NCBI RefSeq assembly: GCF_002903145.1 | Contig: NZ_PPDJ01000001.1 | Span: 248,001 to 312,000 of the forward strand | DNA length: 64,000 bases | Source of the DNA: Halobacteriovorax sp. DA5 | GTDB taxonomy: Bacteria > Bdellovibrionota > Bacteriovoracia > Bacteriovoracales > Bacteriovoracaceae | Direction of reading: 5' to 3' | Shown here: positions 7,412 through 16,116 of the stretch, piece by piece | Numbering within the stretch: position 1 is the first letter of the stretch | How the letters are laid out: each line of letters opens with the position of its first letter | Made by a program: the position numbers and the translations under genes | The notes under the pieces: generated by a model | The model's input: only the letters and a program-made list of their open reading frames with translations | Database searches by the model: none | What the model was told of the DNA's origin: nothing

Positions 7412-9448
7412 ATGCAAGACGTTAATACACTAAACGCTCAACATTATTGCCAAGTCGCGGTTGATTATCCAAAACTACCAAGTGTTCTTACTTATAAGAC
7501 GTTAGGAGAGGAGATTCCTGTTGGTACCCTTGTGGAAGTCCCTCTTGGTAGAAGGAAGGCTAAAGGTGTTGTCGTACCATTTACAATTACGCAAAAAGAA
7601 TTAGAAGAAACGATTACTAAGTATAAGCTTAGGCCAATCAACGAAGTTCTCGCGCCAGAGTTTTCATTATCACAAAGTGAGATGAAGCTCTACGATTGGA
7701 TGTCTCGTTACTATCACTACAATCTTGGGCAACTTGCTTGGGACTGCTTGCCAAAAATTTTAAAACGTCCTCGCGAAGTTGAAACTCAATTTGGTGATAA
7801 CCAAGATTTTGAACATGAACTATCTCCGCTACAAAAGCCCATATATGAAAGTATCAATGCTAAGCTTGATAATGGATTTGATCGCTTTCTCGTTCATGGT
7901 GTTACAGGATCAGGAAAAACATTAATTTATCTTCACTTGATAAAGAATGTATTAAAGAAGGGAAAGAGTGTACTTTTCTTGCTACCTGAAATTAACTTAA
8001 CGCCTCAGTTTATGGAGACGTTTAAAAAATATTTGAATTGTCCAATTCTTCCGTATCACTCGGGTGTAACACCTTCTCACAAGAATGCTATTTGGAAGTT
8101 TTTAAAGAAATCTGATCGACCAGTTCTTTTAATGGGAGTGCGCTCTAGTGTTTTCTTGCCTGTTGAAAACCTAGGCCTTGTGATCGTTGACGAAGAACAT
8201 GATAGCTCATTTAAGCAAACAGATCGTTGTCCTTATAATGGGCGCGATGTTGCCATTAAGAAAGCACAGCTATTCAATGCACCTGTCGTTCTTGGTAGTG
8301 CGACGCCTTCATTAGAAAATTACTTCACTTTTTCAAAGCTTAAACCAGAGAATTACTTTTCATTGGAAAAGAGAGTTGCCGGCGGCTTTCCGGAGATTGA
8401 ATTATTAGACTCTCGCTCTCATGGTGCTAAGAAAGATATGGATGCCTTATCGATTTGGCCATTTGAAAAGAAGTCTTTAGATATGATTAGTGAAGCTTTA
8501 GATAGAGACGAGCAAGTTCTCGTTTTTGTAAATCGCCTAGGTTTTTCAAATTATCTTCAGTGTCGAGGTTGTGGTTATAAATTCGAAGATCCTAATACTG
8601 GTGTACCACTAAGGTATTTTAAAAATAAAAATATTCTTTCAAGCTCTCATTCAGACTATCAAATTCCAAGACCAGAAATTTGTCCTGAATGTGGAAATAT
8701 GAATCTGCTACAAAAGGGATTCGGTACAGAAAGACTGCAAGAAGTTTTACAAGAGTTTTATCCTACTAAGAAGATTGAGCGCTTTGATCGCGATGAGATC
8801 ACAAATCTTGATAAGCTAGAAGATAAGCTTGAGCGTTTCCATAAAGGTGATATTGATATCTTTGTGGGAACACAAATGCTTTCTAAAGGTCACAACTTTA
8901 AAAAAGTTAATCTCGTTTTAATTTTAGGAACTGATTCAATGCTAAACTTCCCTGACTTTAGGGCCATGGAAAAAGCTTACCAAATGATTGTTCAAATTTT
9001 AGGACGAGCAGGGCGATATTCAAATCACGCTAAGGTTGCAATTCAAACGATGCTTCCAGATAATACAATGTTCGATTTTATCAAATCACATAGTTTTTCT
9101 GGTTTTTATGATTTCGAATTAACAACGCGTGAGTTTGGTCTATTTCCTCCTTATACAAAGATGGCAAATATTCACGTCTCTGGTAGAGATCGCGACAAAA
9201 TAATTGGCAATCTCTCAAGTGAAATTCAAAAGCTTCGTGGGCTAATGGATCAGTTGGGAATCGATGGCCAAGTATGGGGTCCTACTCCTGCTATGATTGA
9301 AAGGCGTGCGAATATGTTCACATGGAGCATGTCTTTAATGTGTAAGAATGGGGGCGAGCTCAATCAAGTATTGCAGATTTTTCGCGCTCAAAATAAGATC
9401 GACTATTCTTTCTCTGTAAAAATCGATGTCGATCCAATGGATACTTAA
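7412..9448 (+). CDS. priA: Primosomal replication restart helicase PriA, lacking one zinc site
   Basis: PriA reloads the replication machinery at stalled forks. Of 678 residues, the N-terminal DNA-binding part is about 1-130. Walker A is GVTGSGKT (163-170), the DEEH box is 260-263 and the second helicase lobe carries GTQMLSKGHNF and the QILGRAGR motif. The zinc-binding insert keeps only CRGC (384-387) and CPEC (424-427). The middle four cysteines found in most PriA proteins are replaced (EDPNTG and LSSSHS in their places). The sequence is open and intact, so this is not a frameshift artefact. Three bases separate it from the LysE-type gene. Confidence 0.95.
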   Translation: MQDVNTLNAQHYCQVAVDYPKLPSVLTYKTLGEEIPVGTLVEVPLGRRKAKGVVVPFTITQKELEETITKYKLRPINEVLAPEFSLSQSEMKLYDWMSRYYHYNLGQLAWDCLPKILKRPREVETQFGDNQDFEHELSPLQKPIYESINAKLDNGFDRFLVHGVTGSGKTLIYLHLIKNVLKKGKSVLFLLPEINLTPQFMETFKKYLNCPILPYHSGVTPSHKNAIWKFLKKSDRPVLLMGVRSSVFLPVENLGLVIVDEEHDSSFKQTDRCPYNGRDVAIKKAQLFNAPVVLGSATPSLENYFTFSKLKPENYFSLEKRVAGGFPEIELLDSRSHGAKKDMDALSIWPFEKKSLDMISEALDRDEQVLVFVNRLGFSNYLQCRGCGYKFEDPNTGVPLRYFKNKNILSSSHSDYQIPRPEICPECGNMNLLQKGFGTERLQEVLQEFYPTKKIERFDRDEITNLDKLEDKLERFHKGDIDIFVGTQMLSKGHNFKKVNLVLILGTDSMLNFPDFRAMEKAYQMIVQILGRAGRYSNHAKVAIQTMLPDNTMFDFIKSHSFSGFYDFELTTREFGLFPPYTKMANIHVSGRDRDKIIGNLSSEIQKLRGLMDQLGIDGQVWGPTPAMIERRANMFTWSMSLMCKNGGELNQVLQIFRAQNKIDYSFSVKIDVDPMDT

Positions 9449-9451
9449 TTT

Positions 9452-10051
9452 ATGCTTTCAAAAATAATTACTAGCTTCTTCTTTATCGTGGCCCCTCTTT
9501 GTTATTCACCTGGCCCTGCAAATATAACTTTGGCCGGCCTTGGGGGAACTTATAGTTTTAAGAAAACTCTACCTTTCATACTTGGGTTATGGCTTTCAAC
9601 TATTTCAGGACTTCTACTTTGTCTATATGGTGCAACAGACTTCATCATGAAACATGAGAAGCTCATGAGATACCTTCCTGTTTTTGGAGCTTTATACTTA
9701 TTCTTTATGGCCTATAAAAGCCTTACTAATGTAAAGAAAGTAGAGGTGAAGAATGAGGAAGAAAATAATAAAGGTCCTTCATTTCTAGAAGGGGCTATTT
9801 TTCAGGCCCTAAATCCCAAATTCCTAGTTTTCACAATTAGTGTTTACTCACCATTTTTAAATGAAGGGAAACTCTTTCTAACACTTTTTAGTGCCGTGCT
9901 TTTTTTTGGTGGAGCTAGTGCTCATCTGCTCTGGTTTTTTATGGGCAATCGTCTGGCCCACGTTTTAGGCGGGAAAAAGGCCCAGTACTTTTTTAGTATC
10001 CTGTTAATCGCAGTAGGGATTTGGATGATTTCAACTTCTATCTCTAAGTAG
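9452..10051 (+). CDS. LysE/RhtB-family amino-acid exporter
   Basis: This 199-residue inner-membrane protein has six predicted helices and the family N-terminal motif YSPGPAN (residues 19-25) followed by LAGLGGTYSFKKTLPFILG. LysE/RhtB proteins export amino acids such as lysine, threonine or homoserine; the substrate here is not readable. The NPKFLVF segment is also typical. Three bases after priA, so probably co-transcribed by position only. It holds eight GGCC tetramers in 600 bases, an example of the word bias described in the findings. Confidence 0.88.
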   Translation: MLSKIITSFFFIVAPLCYSPGPANITLAGLGGTYSFKKTLPFILGLWLSTISGLLLCLYGATDFIMKHEKLMRYLPVFGALYLFFMAYKSLTNVKKVEVKNEEENNKGPSFLEGAIFQALNPKFLVFTISVYSPFLNEGKLFLTLFSAVLFFGGASAHLLWFFMGNRLAHVLGGKKAQYFFSILLIAVGIWMISTSISK

Positions 10052-10150
10052 TTAATATTATTAGCTATGTTAGTCTAAGCTAATTGTCTTAAAACGATTT
10101 CTATTTACAAAGTACTTGCTAAATCTAAATAACGCATGTAGATATTGGAC

Positions 10151-11617
10151 ATGCACAAGTCACCTGTTCGCTTTTCATTTATTATTCCGATTGTTATGGG
10201 GGTAGTACTAACAATAAGCTTCTTTGTCATGGGCGCAGCTACTTACAGTATTCATAGTAATCAGGAAAGGGTTCGTTTTGAGAATGATAGAGAAATCATT
10301 TCAAGACAGATTGTAAATTCTCTAAAACTTCCTATCTGGAACTTAAATAAAGAATATATTCAGAAAATTTCTAATGTCTTTGTTAACTCAAGCGACCAGG
10401 CCGTTACTGCTATTACTGTTAGAGATGAGAATGAAAGTCTTTTGAGTCAGATTTCATTAGTTGAAGCAGCGGCCCCAAAATATGTAAGCCCTGAAATAGT
10501 CATTGAAAATTTTGAAGTTATATATGAGGGCAAGAAGATAGGAAGTGTTGAAATTAGATTTTCGAATCAATTAAATGCTATCTATGTTCACAATATCATG
10601 AAGATGATTGGGGTATGGTTTATATCGGGACTTGTTCTATCTTTGATTGTGACATCAATTGCTTACTATTATTTATTCTTTAATCCTCTAAAGCACTTTG
10701 TAAATAGAACAAGCCGTATTGCCAGTGGTGACTTCCGCCCAATACGTGAAAAATTTGTTCTTAATGAATTATCATTCTTTGCAAAAACACTTAATAAAAC
10801 TCTAACCGAAATTATTTTAAGAGACGTAAAGCTAAAGAGATATAATGAAGAGCTTGAGGCGATAGTTACGACAAGAACTCAGGAATTATATGAGCAAAGA
10901 GAAAGAAGTCACGAATCAGAGAGACTCGCTGCCCTAGGGCAAATGGCCGCTGGGATCGCTCACGAGATTAATAACCCATTATTTGTCATTCTTGGAAATC
11001 TAAATCGATTAAAGAAATGTGTTAATGGCGAAAAGTGTGAATACATTCTTGAAAAGGTTGAGCTTGCTGCTGATCGAATTACTGATATTGTTAAGAGTAT
11101 GTCGACAATGTCTCGTGATGGTCAAAAGGATTTAAAAACGATTATTAGGTGTGAAGAATTAGAATCAATTGTTTCATCTATTTGTCGAGGACGTTTGGCG
11201 GAAAAAGATATCCGTTTAGAATTCTCTTACGATAAATCTTCTATTGATAATTTAATTTATGCTAATAAAACTCAAATTAGCCAAGTTCTTGTTAATTTAA
11301 TTAATAACTCGATTGATGCGATTGAGGAATTAGACGAACGATTAATTATCGTTTCTATAAAACAAGATTTCGAAAATCTTTATATCGAAGTCATTGATAG
11401 TGGAAAAGGGATTGATCCAAGAATCGAAAGCCGTATTATGGAGCCTTTTTACACGACTAAAGATGTAAATAAGGGAACAGGATTAGGACTTAGTTTATCT
11501 TATGAGATGATGTTAAATAATGATGGCTATCTTAGATATGATTCGAAGTCTGAAAATACGAAGTTTATCTTATCGTTACCTAGATATAGTGGAGAAGCTA
11601 GTGAATTACTTCACTAA
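10151..11617 (+). CDS. Membrane sensor histidine kinase with HAMP domain
   Basis: This 488-residue kinase has a first membrane span near residues 9-31, a periplasmic sensor of about 115 residues, a second span near 147-172, HAMP, a coiled coil, then HisKA with the phospho-acceptor His271 in GIAHEINNP. The ATPase domain shows the N box (VLVNLINNSIDAI), G1 (DSGKGID), F box (EPFYTTKD) and G2 (GTGLGLSLS). No response regulator is nearby, so its partner is elsewhere. The next gene overlaps its end and encodes a periplasmic solute-binding protein, a plausible ligand carrier for the sensor. The start could also be TTG at 10145; neither has a strong ribosome site. Confidence 0.9.
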   Translation: MHKSPVRFSFIIPIVMGVVLTISFFVMGAATYSIHSNQERVRFENDREIISRQIVNSLKLPIWNLNKEYIQKISNVFVNSSDQAVTAITVRDENESLLSQISLVEAAAPKYVSPEIVIENFEVIYEGKKIGSVEIRFSNQLNAIYVHNIMKMIGVWFISGLVLSLIVTSIAYYYLFFNPLKHFVNRTSRIASGDFRPIREKFVLNELSFFAKTLNKTLTEIILRDVKLKRYNEELEAIVTTRTQELYEQRERSHESERLAALGQMAAGIAHEINNPLFVILGNLNRLKKCVNGEKCEYILEKVELAADRITDIVKSMSTMSRDGQKDLKTIIRCEELESIVSSICRGRLAEKDIRLEFSYDKSSIDNLIYANKTQISQVLVNLINNSIDAIEELDERLIIVSIKQDFENLYIEVIDSGKGIDPRIESRIMEPFYTTKDVNKGTGLGLSLSYEMMLNNDGYLRYDSKSENTKFILSLPRYSGEASELLH

Positions 11618-12335
11618 GTACGCTTTAATATTTGCTTTTTCTACTTCTCTCTTTGCTGCCAAGGAAGTTCAGGTTGGTGCTTATCAATTCCCACCATTTT
11701 ATATTTCTAAAAATGGAAAGAAGTCTGGACTCGTTTATGAGGTTATAAAAGAGCTTAATAAGGTTCAGAGTGAATATCGATTTAAGATTGTGGAAACATC
11801 TGCAAGACGTCGCTATCGAGACTTTACAACGAAGCGCTTTGATTTGATTTTATTTGAAAGTCCTAAGTGGGGATGGGAAGAACGTGGCATAAAATATGAT
11901 ATGACTCCTTCTTTTTTAAAAGGAGGGGAAAAATTTATCGCTAAAAAAGATAAGAATAGAACTCATGCTTACTTAAGGGATTTAAAAAAGAAGAGCATTT
12001 TGCTTTATGATGGTTATCACTATGGTTTTCTAGATTTTGATATTGATCAGAAATACGATGCGAAATTAATCTATACCAACTCACATGAAGGAAATATTTT
12101 AAGTGTCTTAAAGGGACGTGGAGATATTGCCGTCGTAACAGAGTCTTATCTAACTCAATTTTTGGAAGATAATAAAAATTTAAAAGATAAACTCATTATC
12201 TCTACTCACTACGATCAAGAGTATTCTCACCGAGCATTAGTCACTCAAGATTCTATTATCACAAGCGAAAAATTTTATCATTTCTTGAAACTAATTAAAG
12301 ATCGCCCTTGTTGTCGTCAGTTTTCAAATCTTTAG
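11601..12335 (+). CDS. Periplasmic solute-binding protein (SBP_bac_3-like)
   Basis: This 244-residue protein has a signal peptide (MNYFTKYALIFAFSTSLFAA) and a mature part like amino-acid-type binding proteins: VGAYQFPPFYISKNGKKSGL at the N-terminus and an ILSVLKGRGDIAVVTESYL lobe. GTG at 11601 is the start because GGAG sits six bases upstream and the signal peptide then begins at once. The reading frame itself opens earlier, inside the kinase gene. It overlaps the kinase stop by 17 bases, with no transporter subunits nearby. I infer that it works with the kinase as a sensor, not in uptake. Its stop interlocks with that of convergent dacB. Confidence 0.78.
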   Translation: MNYFTKYALIFAFSTSLFAAKEVQVGAYQFPPFYISKNGKKSGLVYEVIKELNKVQSEYRFKIVETSARRRYRDFTTKRFDLILFESPKWGWEERGIKYDMTPSFLKGGEKFIAKKDKNRTHAYLRDLKKKSILLYDGYHYGFLDFDIDQKYDAKLIYTNSHEGNILSVLKGRGDIAVVTESYLTQFLEDNKNLKDKLIISTHYDQEYSHRALVTQDSIITSEKFYHFLKLIKDRPCCRQFSNL

Positions 12336-13678
12336 TTTAACTCATACATTAATAGCTCACTAAAGCGTTCTTTAGAACGTCTCCAAGCTTTTGCTTCTTG
12401 TCTTAACTTCTCATTCTTTGCAGAGTTTGGACCCATTAGAAGTTGTCTCTTTTTTGGATTATTGATCATGACACAAAAAGTAACAGGATCTGCTTCAAAG
12501 CTTCTTCCGCAAATATTATAAACGAAGTCGAGGCTTCCTGTTTTATAGCGGTACTTCTCAAACCCTTCATTAGTTAAGTACTTGCGATGTAGAGAACCAC
12601 TGTGACCAGTAATTGAAAGTAGATTAATGAAGTAGTTATTTCCAAATTTCTTATAAGCGTTCTTATTGATGAAATTAACAATATCTTGAGCTAACATTTC
12701 TATGTTAACACTCAGTCCAGAACTATTAGTAAGCTCGCCTTTAACAGGTAGCTTTAAGTCGCTAACCATTTTTTGAGCAGCATCTTTCAAATTATCTTTT
12801 TTTGTCGCTTTTAAGACTAGTGTTTCAATAAATAAGTTATTTGAGTACTCGAGAGATAATTTTACCATATCTAAAGAAGGCACAGAGTAGACAGTGTTTA
12901 AAATTTTAGACTTAGTAAAACTTTCTTCAAACGCCACGCCTTTTGTTTCAATGCCCGCAATCTTTAAGTGATGATTAAAATAATTAGCATTAAACTGTAG
13001 AGAGTCTCTTATAGGTACTTCTAGAAAGTAATCTTTGGAATTTGTATAAACCCATGATTCCTTTTCATTATTTTTGATATGACGAAAAACTTCTCCAGGC
13101 CCTAGTGGCTTAGGTGACTTTTTAATTTCTAGGCCATTGTGAGTTGGGAAAATATTTTTATCGTCACGTCCGATCGACTTGAAACGGTTAAAATTTATGT
13201 TAAGGCCTGAAATACTTTGGTTATATGGTTGGTCATCTAGTCCAACATTTCCTATACGATTTAGATCGACAAAATTATTAACAACAATGAGTTTTCCTTC
13301 AACTTTCTTTATTCCAGCTGCCTTTACTGCATCAATGAGATCATAGGCTTGTGCTGTTAGAAAGTAGGGGTCACCTGAAGTACTTAGGATAAGGTCTCCC
13401 TTTAGTGTCCCGTTTGAAATATGTCCTCTTGAGGCAATCGATGTTTTAAAACGATAGTCTGTACCTAATTTATCGAGGATGTAATAAGCCGAAAATATTT
13501 TAAAAATCGAAGCGGGGATAAAAGAGTTTTTTGAATCGAGGGATCTTGATTTACCACTATCCCATTGTAAGAAGTAACTTAATTCGTCACCCTTATCTAA
13601 AAATTCTTTCTTTAAATTGTCGATTGATGTTGTGGCAAGAGATGCTAGAGAAAAAAATATTAAAACTAAAAACTTCAT
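12332..13678 (-). CDS. dacB: D-alanyl-D-alanine carboxypeptidase/endopeptidase (PBP4, family S13)
   Basis: This periplasmic enzyme trims and opens peptidoglycan peptide bridges. The 448-residue protein has a signal peptide (about 1-17), the SxxK box with nucleophile Ser57 and Lys60 (ASIFK), an SxN-type SGLSVN element and KTG starting at Lys379. The domain insertions typical of PBP4 lie between these motifs. In predatory relatives, DacB-type enzymes round up prey cells; whether this copy does so cannot be told from sequence. It shares four bases with yidD upstream (ATGA-type overlap). Its stop codon interlocks with that of 11601-12335. Confidence 0.92.
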   Translation of the reverse strand: MKFLVLIFFSLASLATTSIDNLKKEFLDKGDELSYFLQWDSGKSRSLDSKNSFIPASIFKIFSAYYILDKLGTDYRFKTSIASRGHISNGTLKGDLILSTSGDPYFLTAQAYDLIDAVKAAGIKKVEGKLIVVNNFVDLNRIGNVGLDDQPYNQSISGLNINFNRFKSIGRDDKNIFPTHNGLEIKKSPKPLGPGEVFRHIKNNEKESWVYTNSKDYFLEVPIRDSLQFNANYFNHHLKIAGIETKGVAFEESFTKSKILNTVYSVPSLDMVKLSLEYSNNLFIETLVLKATKKDNLKDAAQKMVSDLKLPVKGELTNSSGLSVNIEMLAQDIVNFINKNAYKKFGNNYFINLLSITGHSGSLHRKYLTNEGFEKYRYKTGSLDFVYNICGRSFEADPVTFCVMINNPKKRQLLMGPNSAKNEKLRQEAKAWRRSKERFSELLMYELN

Positions 13679-13914
13679 TTGTGCTTATCCTTATGGCAAC
13701 AGTCTAGAGTTACAGGATCATATCCGCCTTTTGACCATGGGTGGCAACTCGCAATACGTTTTGTTGTTTTCCAAAATGCTATGTGAAATGGCAGTTTGGA
13801 AAAGGCCTCAATGCCATATTGAGAGCATGTTGGAGTATAGCGACAATTTGCCCCGAGAAATGGGGAGATTGCTATTTGGTAAAAGCGGATTAATTTGATG
13901 AAAATGTATCTCAT
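13675..13914 (-). CDS. yidD: Membrane protein insertion efficiency factor YidD
   Basis: This 79-residue protein has the family pattern FYQIAISPFLGANCRY, then TCSQY, then CHPWSKGGYDPV, with the conserved cysteines. YidD sits at the inner membrane and assists YidC-dependent insertion. It is usually next to rnpA and yidC, but here it leads dacB with a four-base overlap, so it has moved away from its usual context. Length is normal for the family. Confidence 0.93.
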   Translation of the reverse strand: MRYIFIKLIRFYQIAISPFLGANCRYTPTCSQYGIEAFSKLPFHIAFWKTTKRIASCHPWSKGGYDPVTLDCCHKDKHK

Positions 13915-13983
13915 TACGCGTTATTTTAGCATTTTCATGGATAATTTGCTAAATTTTTATGGTTCAAATTAATAGGAAAGAAG

Positions 13984-14634
13984 ATGTTAAAACAAGAAAG
14001 AGCAGACTATATTGTCGAGGCACTTGAGGAGCTTTATCCAGAGACTCCAACGCCTCTAGATCATACGAATGAGTTCACCTTACTGATAGCTGTCTTATTA
14101 TCAGCACAATGTACAGATGAACGAGTTAATCAGGTGACGCCGGCACTTTTTGCAAAGGCCGATAACGCACGCGACATGATGAAGTTAACACAAGAAGAAA
14201 TTAAAGAAATCATTAAACCTTGTGGACTTTCTCCAAGAAAGTCTAAGGCCATTTATGATCTCTCAAGAATTCTTGTTAATGAACATGATGGAGAAGTTCC
14301 GGCAAGTTTTGAAGATCTTGAAAAGCTTCCTGGTGTCGGTCATAAAACGGCCTCTGTTGTTATGGCCCAGGCCTTTGATGTACCAGCTTTTCCTGTGGAC
14401 ACTCATATTCACAGGCTTGCTCAGCGTTGGGGCCTAACAAAGGGAAAGAATGTCGAACAAACAGAAGAGGATTGTAAGAAACTCTTTCCAAGAGATCTTT
14501 GGAATAAACTTCACTTGCAAATTATCTTCTATGGCCGTGAATATTGTAAGGCGAGATCATGTTTTGGACTTGAATGTCCAATCTGCCGCTATGTATATCC
14601 AAATCGTAAATCAAAAGTAGAGACAAAGAAATGA
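13984..14634 (+). CDS. nth: Endonuclease III (base-excision repair glycosylase/AP lyase)
   Basis: This 216-residue enzyme removes oxidised pyrimidines and cuts at the abasic site. The helix-hairpin-helix is LPGVGHKTA (115-123) with catalytic Lys121, and the second catalytic residue is Asp139 in FPVDTHIHR. Four C-terminal cysteines (188, 193, 198, 201) should hold the 4Fe-4S cluster, but spaced 4-4-2 where the E. coli spacing is 6-2-5. GGAAAG precedes the ATG. The stop overlaps the next start (ATGA). It heads a three-gene run with the esterase and the DUF2797 protein. Confidence 0.93.
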   Translation: MLKQERADYIVEALEELYPETPTPLDHTNEFTLLIAVLLSAQCTDERVNQVTPALFAKADNARDMMKLTQEEIKEIIKPCGLSPRKSKAIYDLSRILVNEHDGEVPASFEDLEKLPGVGHKTASVVMAQAFDVPAFPVDTHIHRLAQRWGLTKGKNVEQTEEDCKKLFPRDLWNKLHLQIIFYGREYCKARSCFGLECPICRYVYPNRKSKVETKK

Positions 14635-15308
14635 GAGTAACAAGAATTAATGATTTTGATATTTTACTACAAGAAGGAAGTACAAATAAGTCAATCGTAG
14701 TACTTCATGGATATGGAGCAAGTTTTCAAGATTTAGCTCCTCTATATCAGTATCTAGATCCAAAGGATGAATTCAATTGGTATTTTGTCGATGGACCGAT
14801 GAAAGTTGATATTGGAATGGGGATGAAGGGAAGTGCCTGGTTTCCAATCGATATGATGGGACTTCAACAAGCTTCGATGGAAGGACGAATCGAAGATTTC
14901 TTCTCTCAGAGTGTTCCTGATGGAATCGAAGATATGCGTGATCGCTTAGTTCATTTGATCAAAGAGATTAAAAAGAATAGCACAGAAGTATTCCTAGGGG
15001 GATTCTCACAAGGCTCAATGCTAAGTCTTGCCGTTGCATATAAAGAACCTCATTTAATTGAGCGTCTCTTCTTACTTTCATCTACTTTATTTGATGAAGC
15101 GCATATTGCAGAAAATACAAAGCATATTAAGCATATTCCAATTTTTCAATCGCATGGAAGTGTTGATCCTATTCTTCCATATTTTCTGAGTGAGAAGCTT
15201 AAGAGTTATCTTGAGAAGGTTAATGAATATGAATTCCATCCATTCCAAGGTGGCCATGAAATACCAATGCCAGTTATTCAAAAGTTAAAAGATTTTTTAG
15301 GAAAGTAG
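14631..15308 (+). CDS. Alpha/beta hydrolase of the carboxylesterase/acyl-thioesterase type
   Basis: This 225-residue cytoplasmic hydrolase has an HGYGAS oxyanion segment near residue 26, the nucleophile elbow GGFSQGS with Ser126, a late SHGSVDPILP segment with the acid, and GGHEIPM with the histidine. This layout is that of phospholipase/carboxylesterase family proteins, which cleave short acyl esters or thioesters. Substrate is unknown. It is translationally coupled to nth by a four-base overlap, with only four bases before the next gene. Confidence 0.82.
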   Translation: MRVTRINDFDILLQEGSTNKSIVVLHGYGASFQDLAPLYQYLDPKDEFNWYFVDGPMKVDIGMGMKGSAWFPIDMMGLQQASMEGRIEDFFSQSVPDGIEDMRDRLVHLIKEIKKNSTEVFLGGFSQGSMLSLAVAYKEPHLIERLFLLSSTLFDEAHIAENTKHIKHIPIFQSHGSVDPILPYFLSEKLKSYLEKVNEYEFHPFQGGHEIPMPVIQKLKDFLGK

Positions 15309-15312
15309 AAAT

Positions 15313-16116
15313 ATGTTAAGTGGAAATATTCGCAAAATGAAAACGTCTCTTGAGGACGGACTAGCTCACTATCATTTACCTTTAGGTGATGAGCTTCTTT
15401 ATATGAATGATCTTCTTGAAAAGAAGATCAAGCTAAGTTTTGATGGTCAGATAAACTCTGTCTATTCTGGTGAGTTAATTAAGAAATCATATTCCCAAGG
15501 CTACTCTTATAAAGAAATGATTACACTTGCACAATGTGACACGTGTATCGTAAAGCCTGAGCTATGCCATTTTCATAAAGGAACATGTCGCGAGCCAGAG
15601 TGGGGAGAGAAGAATTGTATGATTCCTCACTATGTTTATCTTGCTGTATCATCTCATGTGAAAGTAGGGATCACACGTCACACGCAAATTCCTACTCGTT
15701 GGATTGATCAAGGAGCATCGTATGCTCTACCTATTTTAGAGGTACCTGATCGAAAAACTTCTGGAGAGATCGAGGTTGAGATTGCAAAGGCATTTTCGGA
15801 TAAGACTAATTGGCGCAAAATGCTTATGAATGAAGTTGCAGATGAAGATTTAGAAATGCTTCGCGATCAGATCTATGATGACTTTGCAGACTTAATTGAT
15901 AGTTTTGGTCTTGATGATATTGAAGAAGAGGTGACTCATATTGAATATCCAGTAATTGAATTTCCAAAGAAGGTTAAGTCTCTTGGTTTCGATAAGAATC
16001 CTGTTATTGAGGGGACTTTAATGGGAATAAAAGGTCAGTATCTTATTTTAGATACAGGTTGTGTGAATATGCGAAAGCATGGTGGTTACTTTTTAAATGT
16101 CGAGGTCGACGTCTAG
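15313..16116 (+). CDS. DUF2797 protein (zinc-knuckle and GIY-YIG-like)
   Basis: This 267-residue protein has a cysteine/histidine cluster (CDTCIVKPELCHFHKGTC), then REPEWGEKNC and the block KVGITRHTQIPTRWIDQGA, the signature of DUF2797. That core has been related to GIY-YIG nuclease folds, from memory of the family. No function is established that I know of. Third gene of the nth run. Its last 24 bases overlap the convergent gene 16093-16461. Confidence 0.8.
   Translation: MLSGNIRKMKTSLEDGLAHYHLPLGDELLYMNDLLEKKIKLSFDGQINSVYSGELIKKSYSQGYSYKEMITLAQCDTCIVKPELCHFHKGTCREPEWGEKNCMIPHYVYLAVSSHVKVGITRHTQIPTRWIDQGASYALPILEVPDRKTSGEIEVEIAKAFSDKTNWRKMLMNEVADEDLEMLRDQIYDDFADLIDSFGLDDIEEEVTHIEYPVIEFPKKVKSLGFDKNPVIEGTLMGIKGQYLILDTGCVNMRKHGGYFLNVEVDV

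Noticed and set aside
10052..10144. TTAGCT/AGCTAA hairpin after the LysE-type gene
   Set aside because: Short AT-rich stem without a T run; not a convincing terminator.
13617..13898. Plus-strand frame of 93 codons opposite yidD and the dacB start
   Set aside because: Both opposite genes are clear family members; this frame has no motif or ribosome site.
13925..13953. TTTAGCA/TGCTAAA dyad between yidD and nth
   Set aside because: Seven AT-rich pairs with a 15-base loop between divergent genes; too weak to call an operator or terminator.
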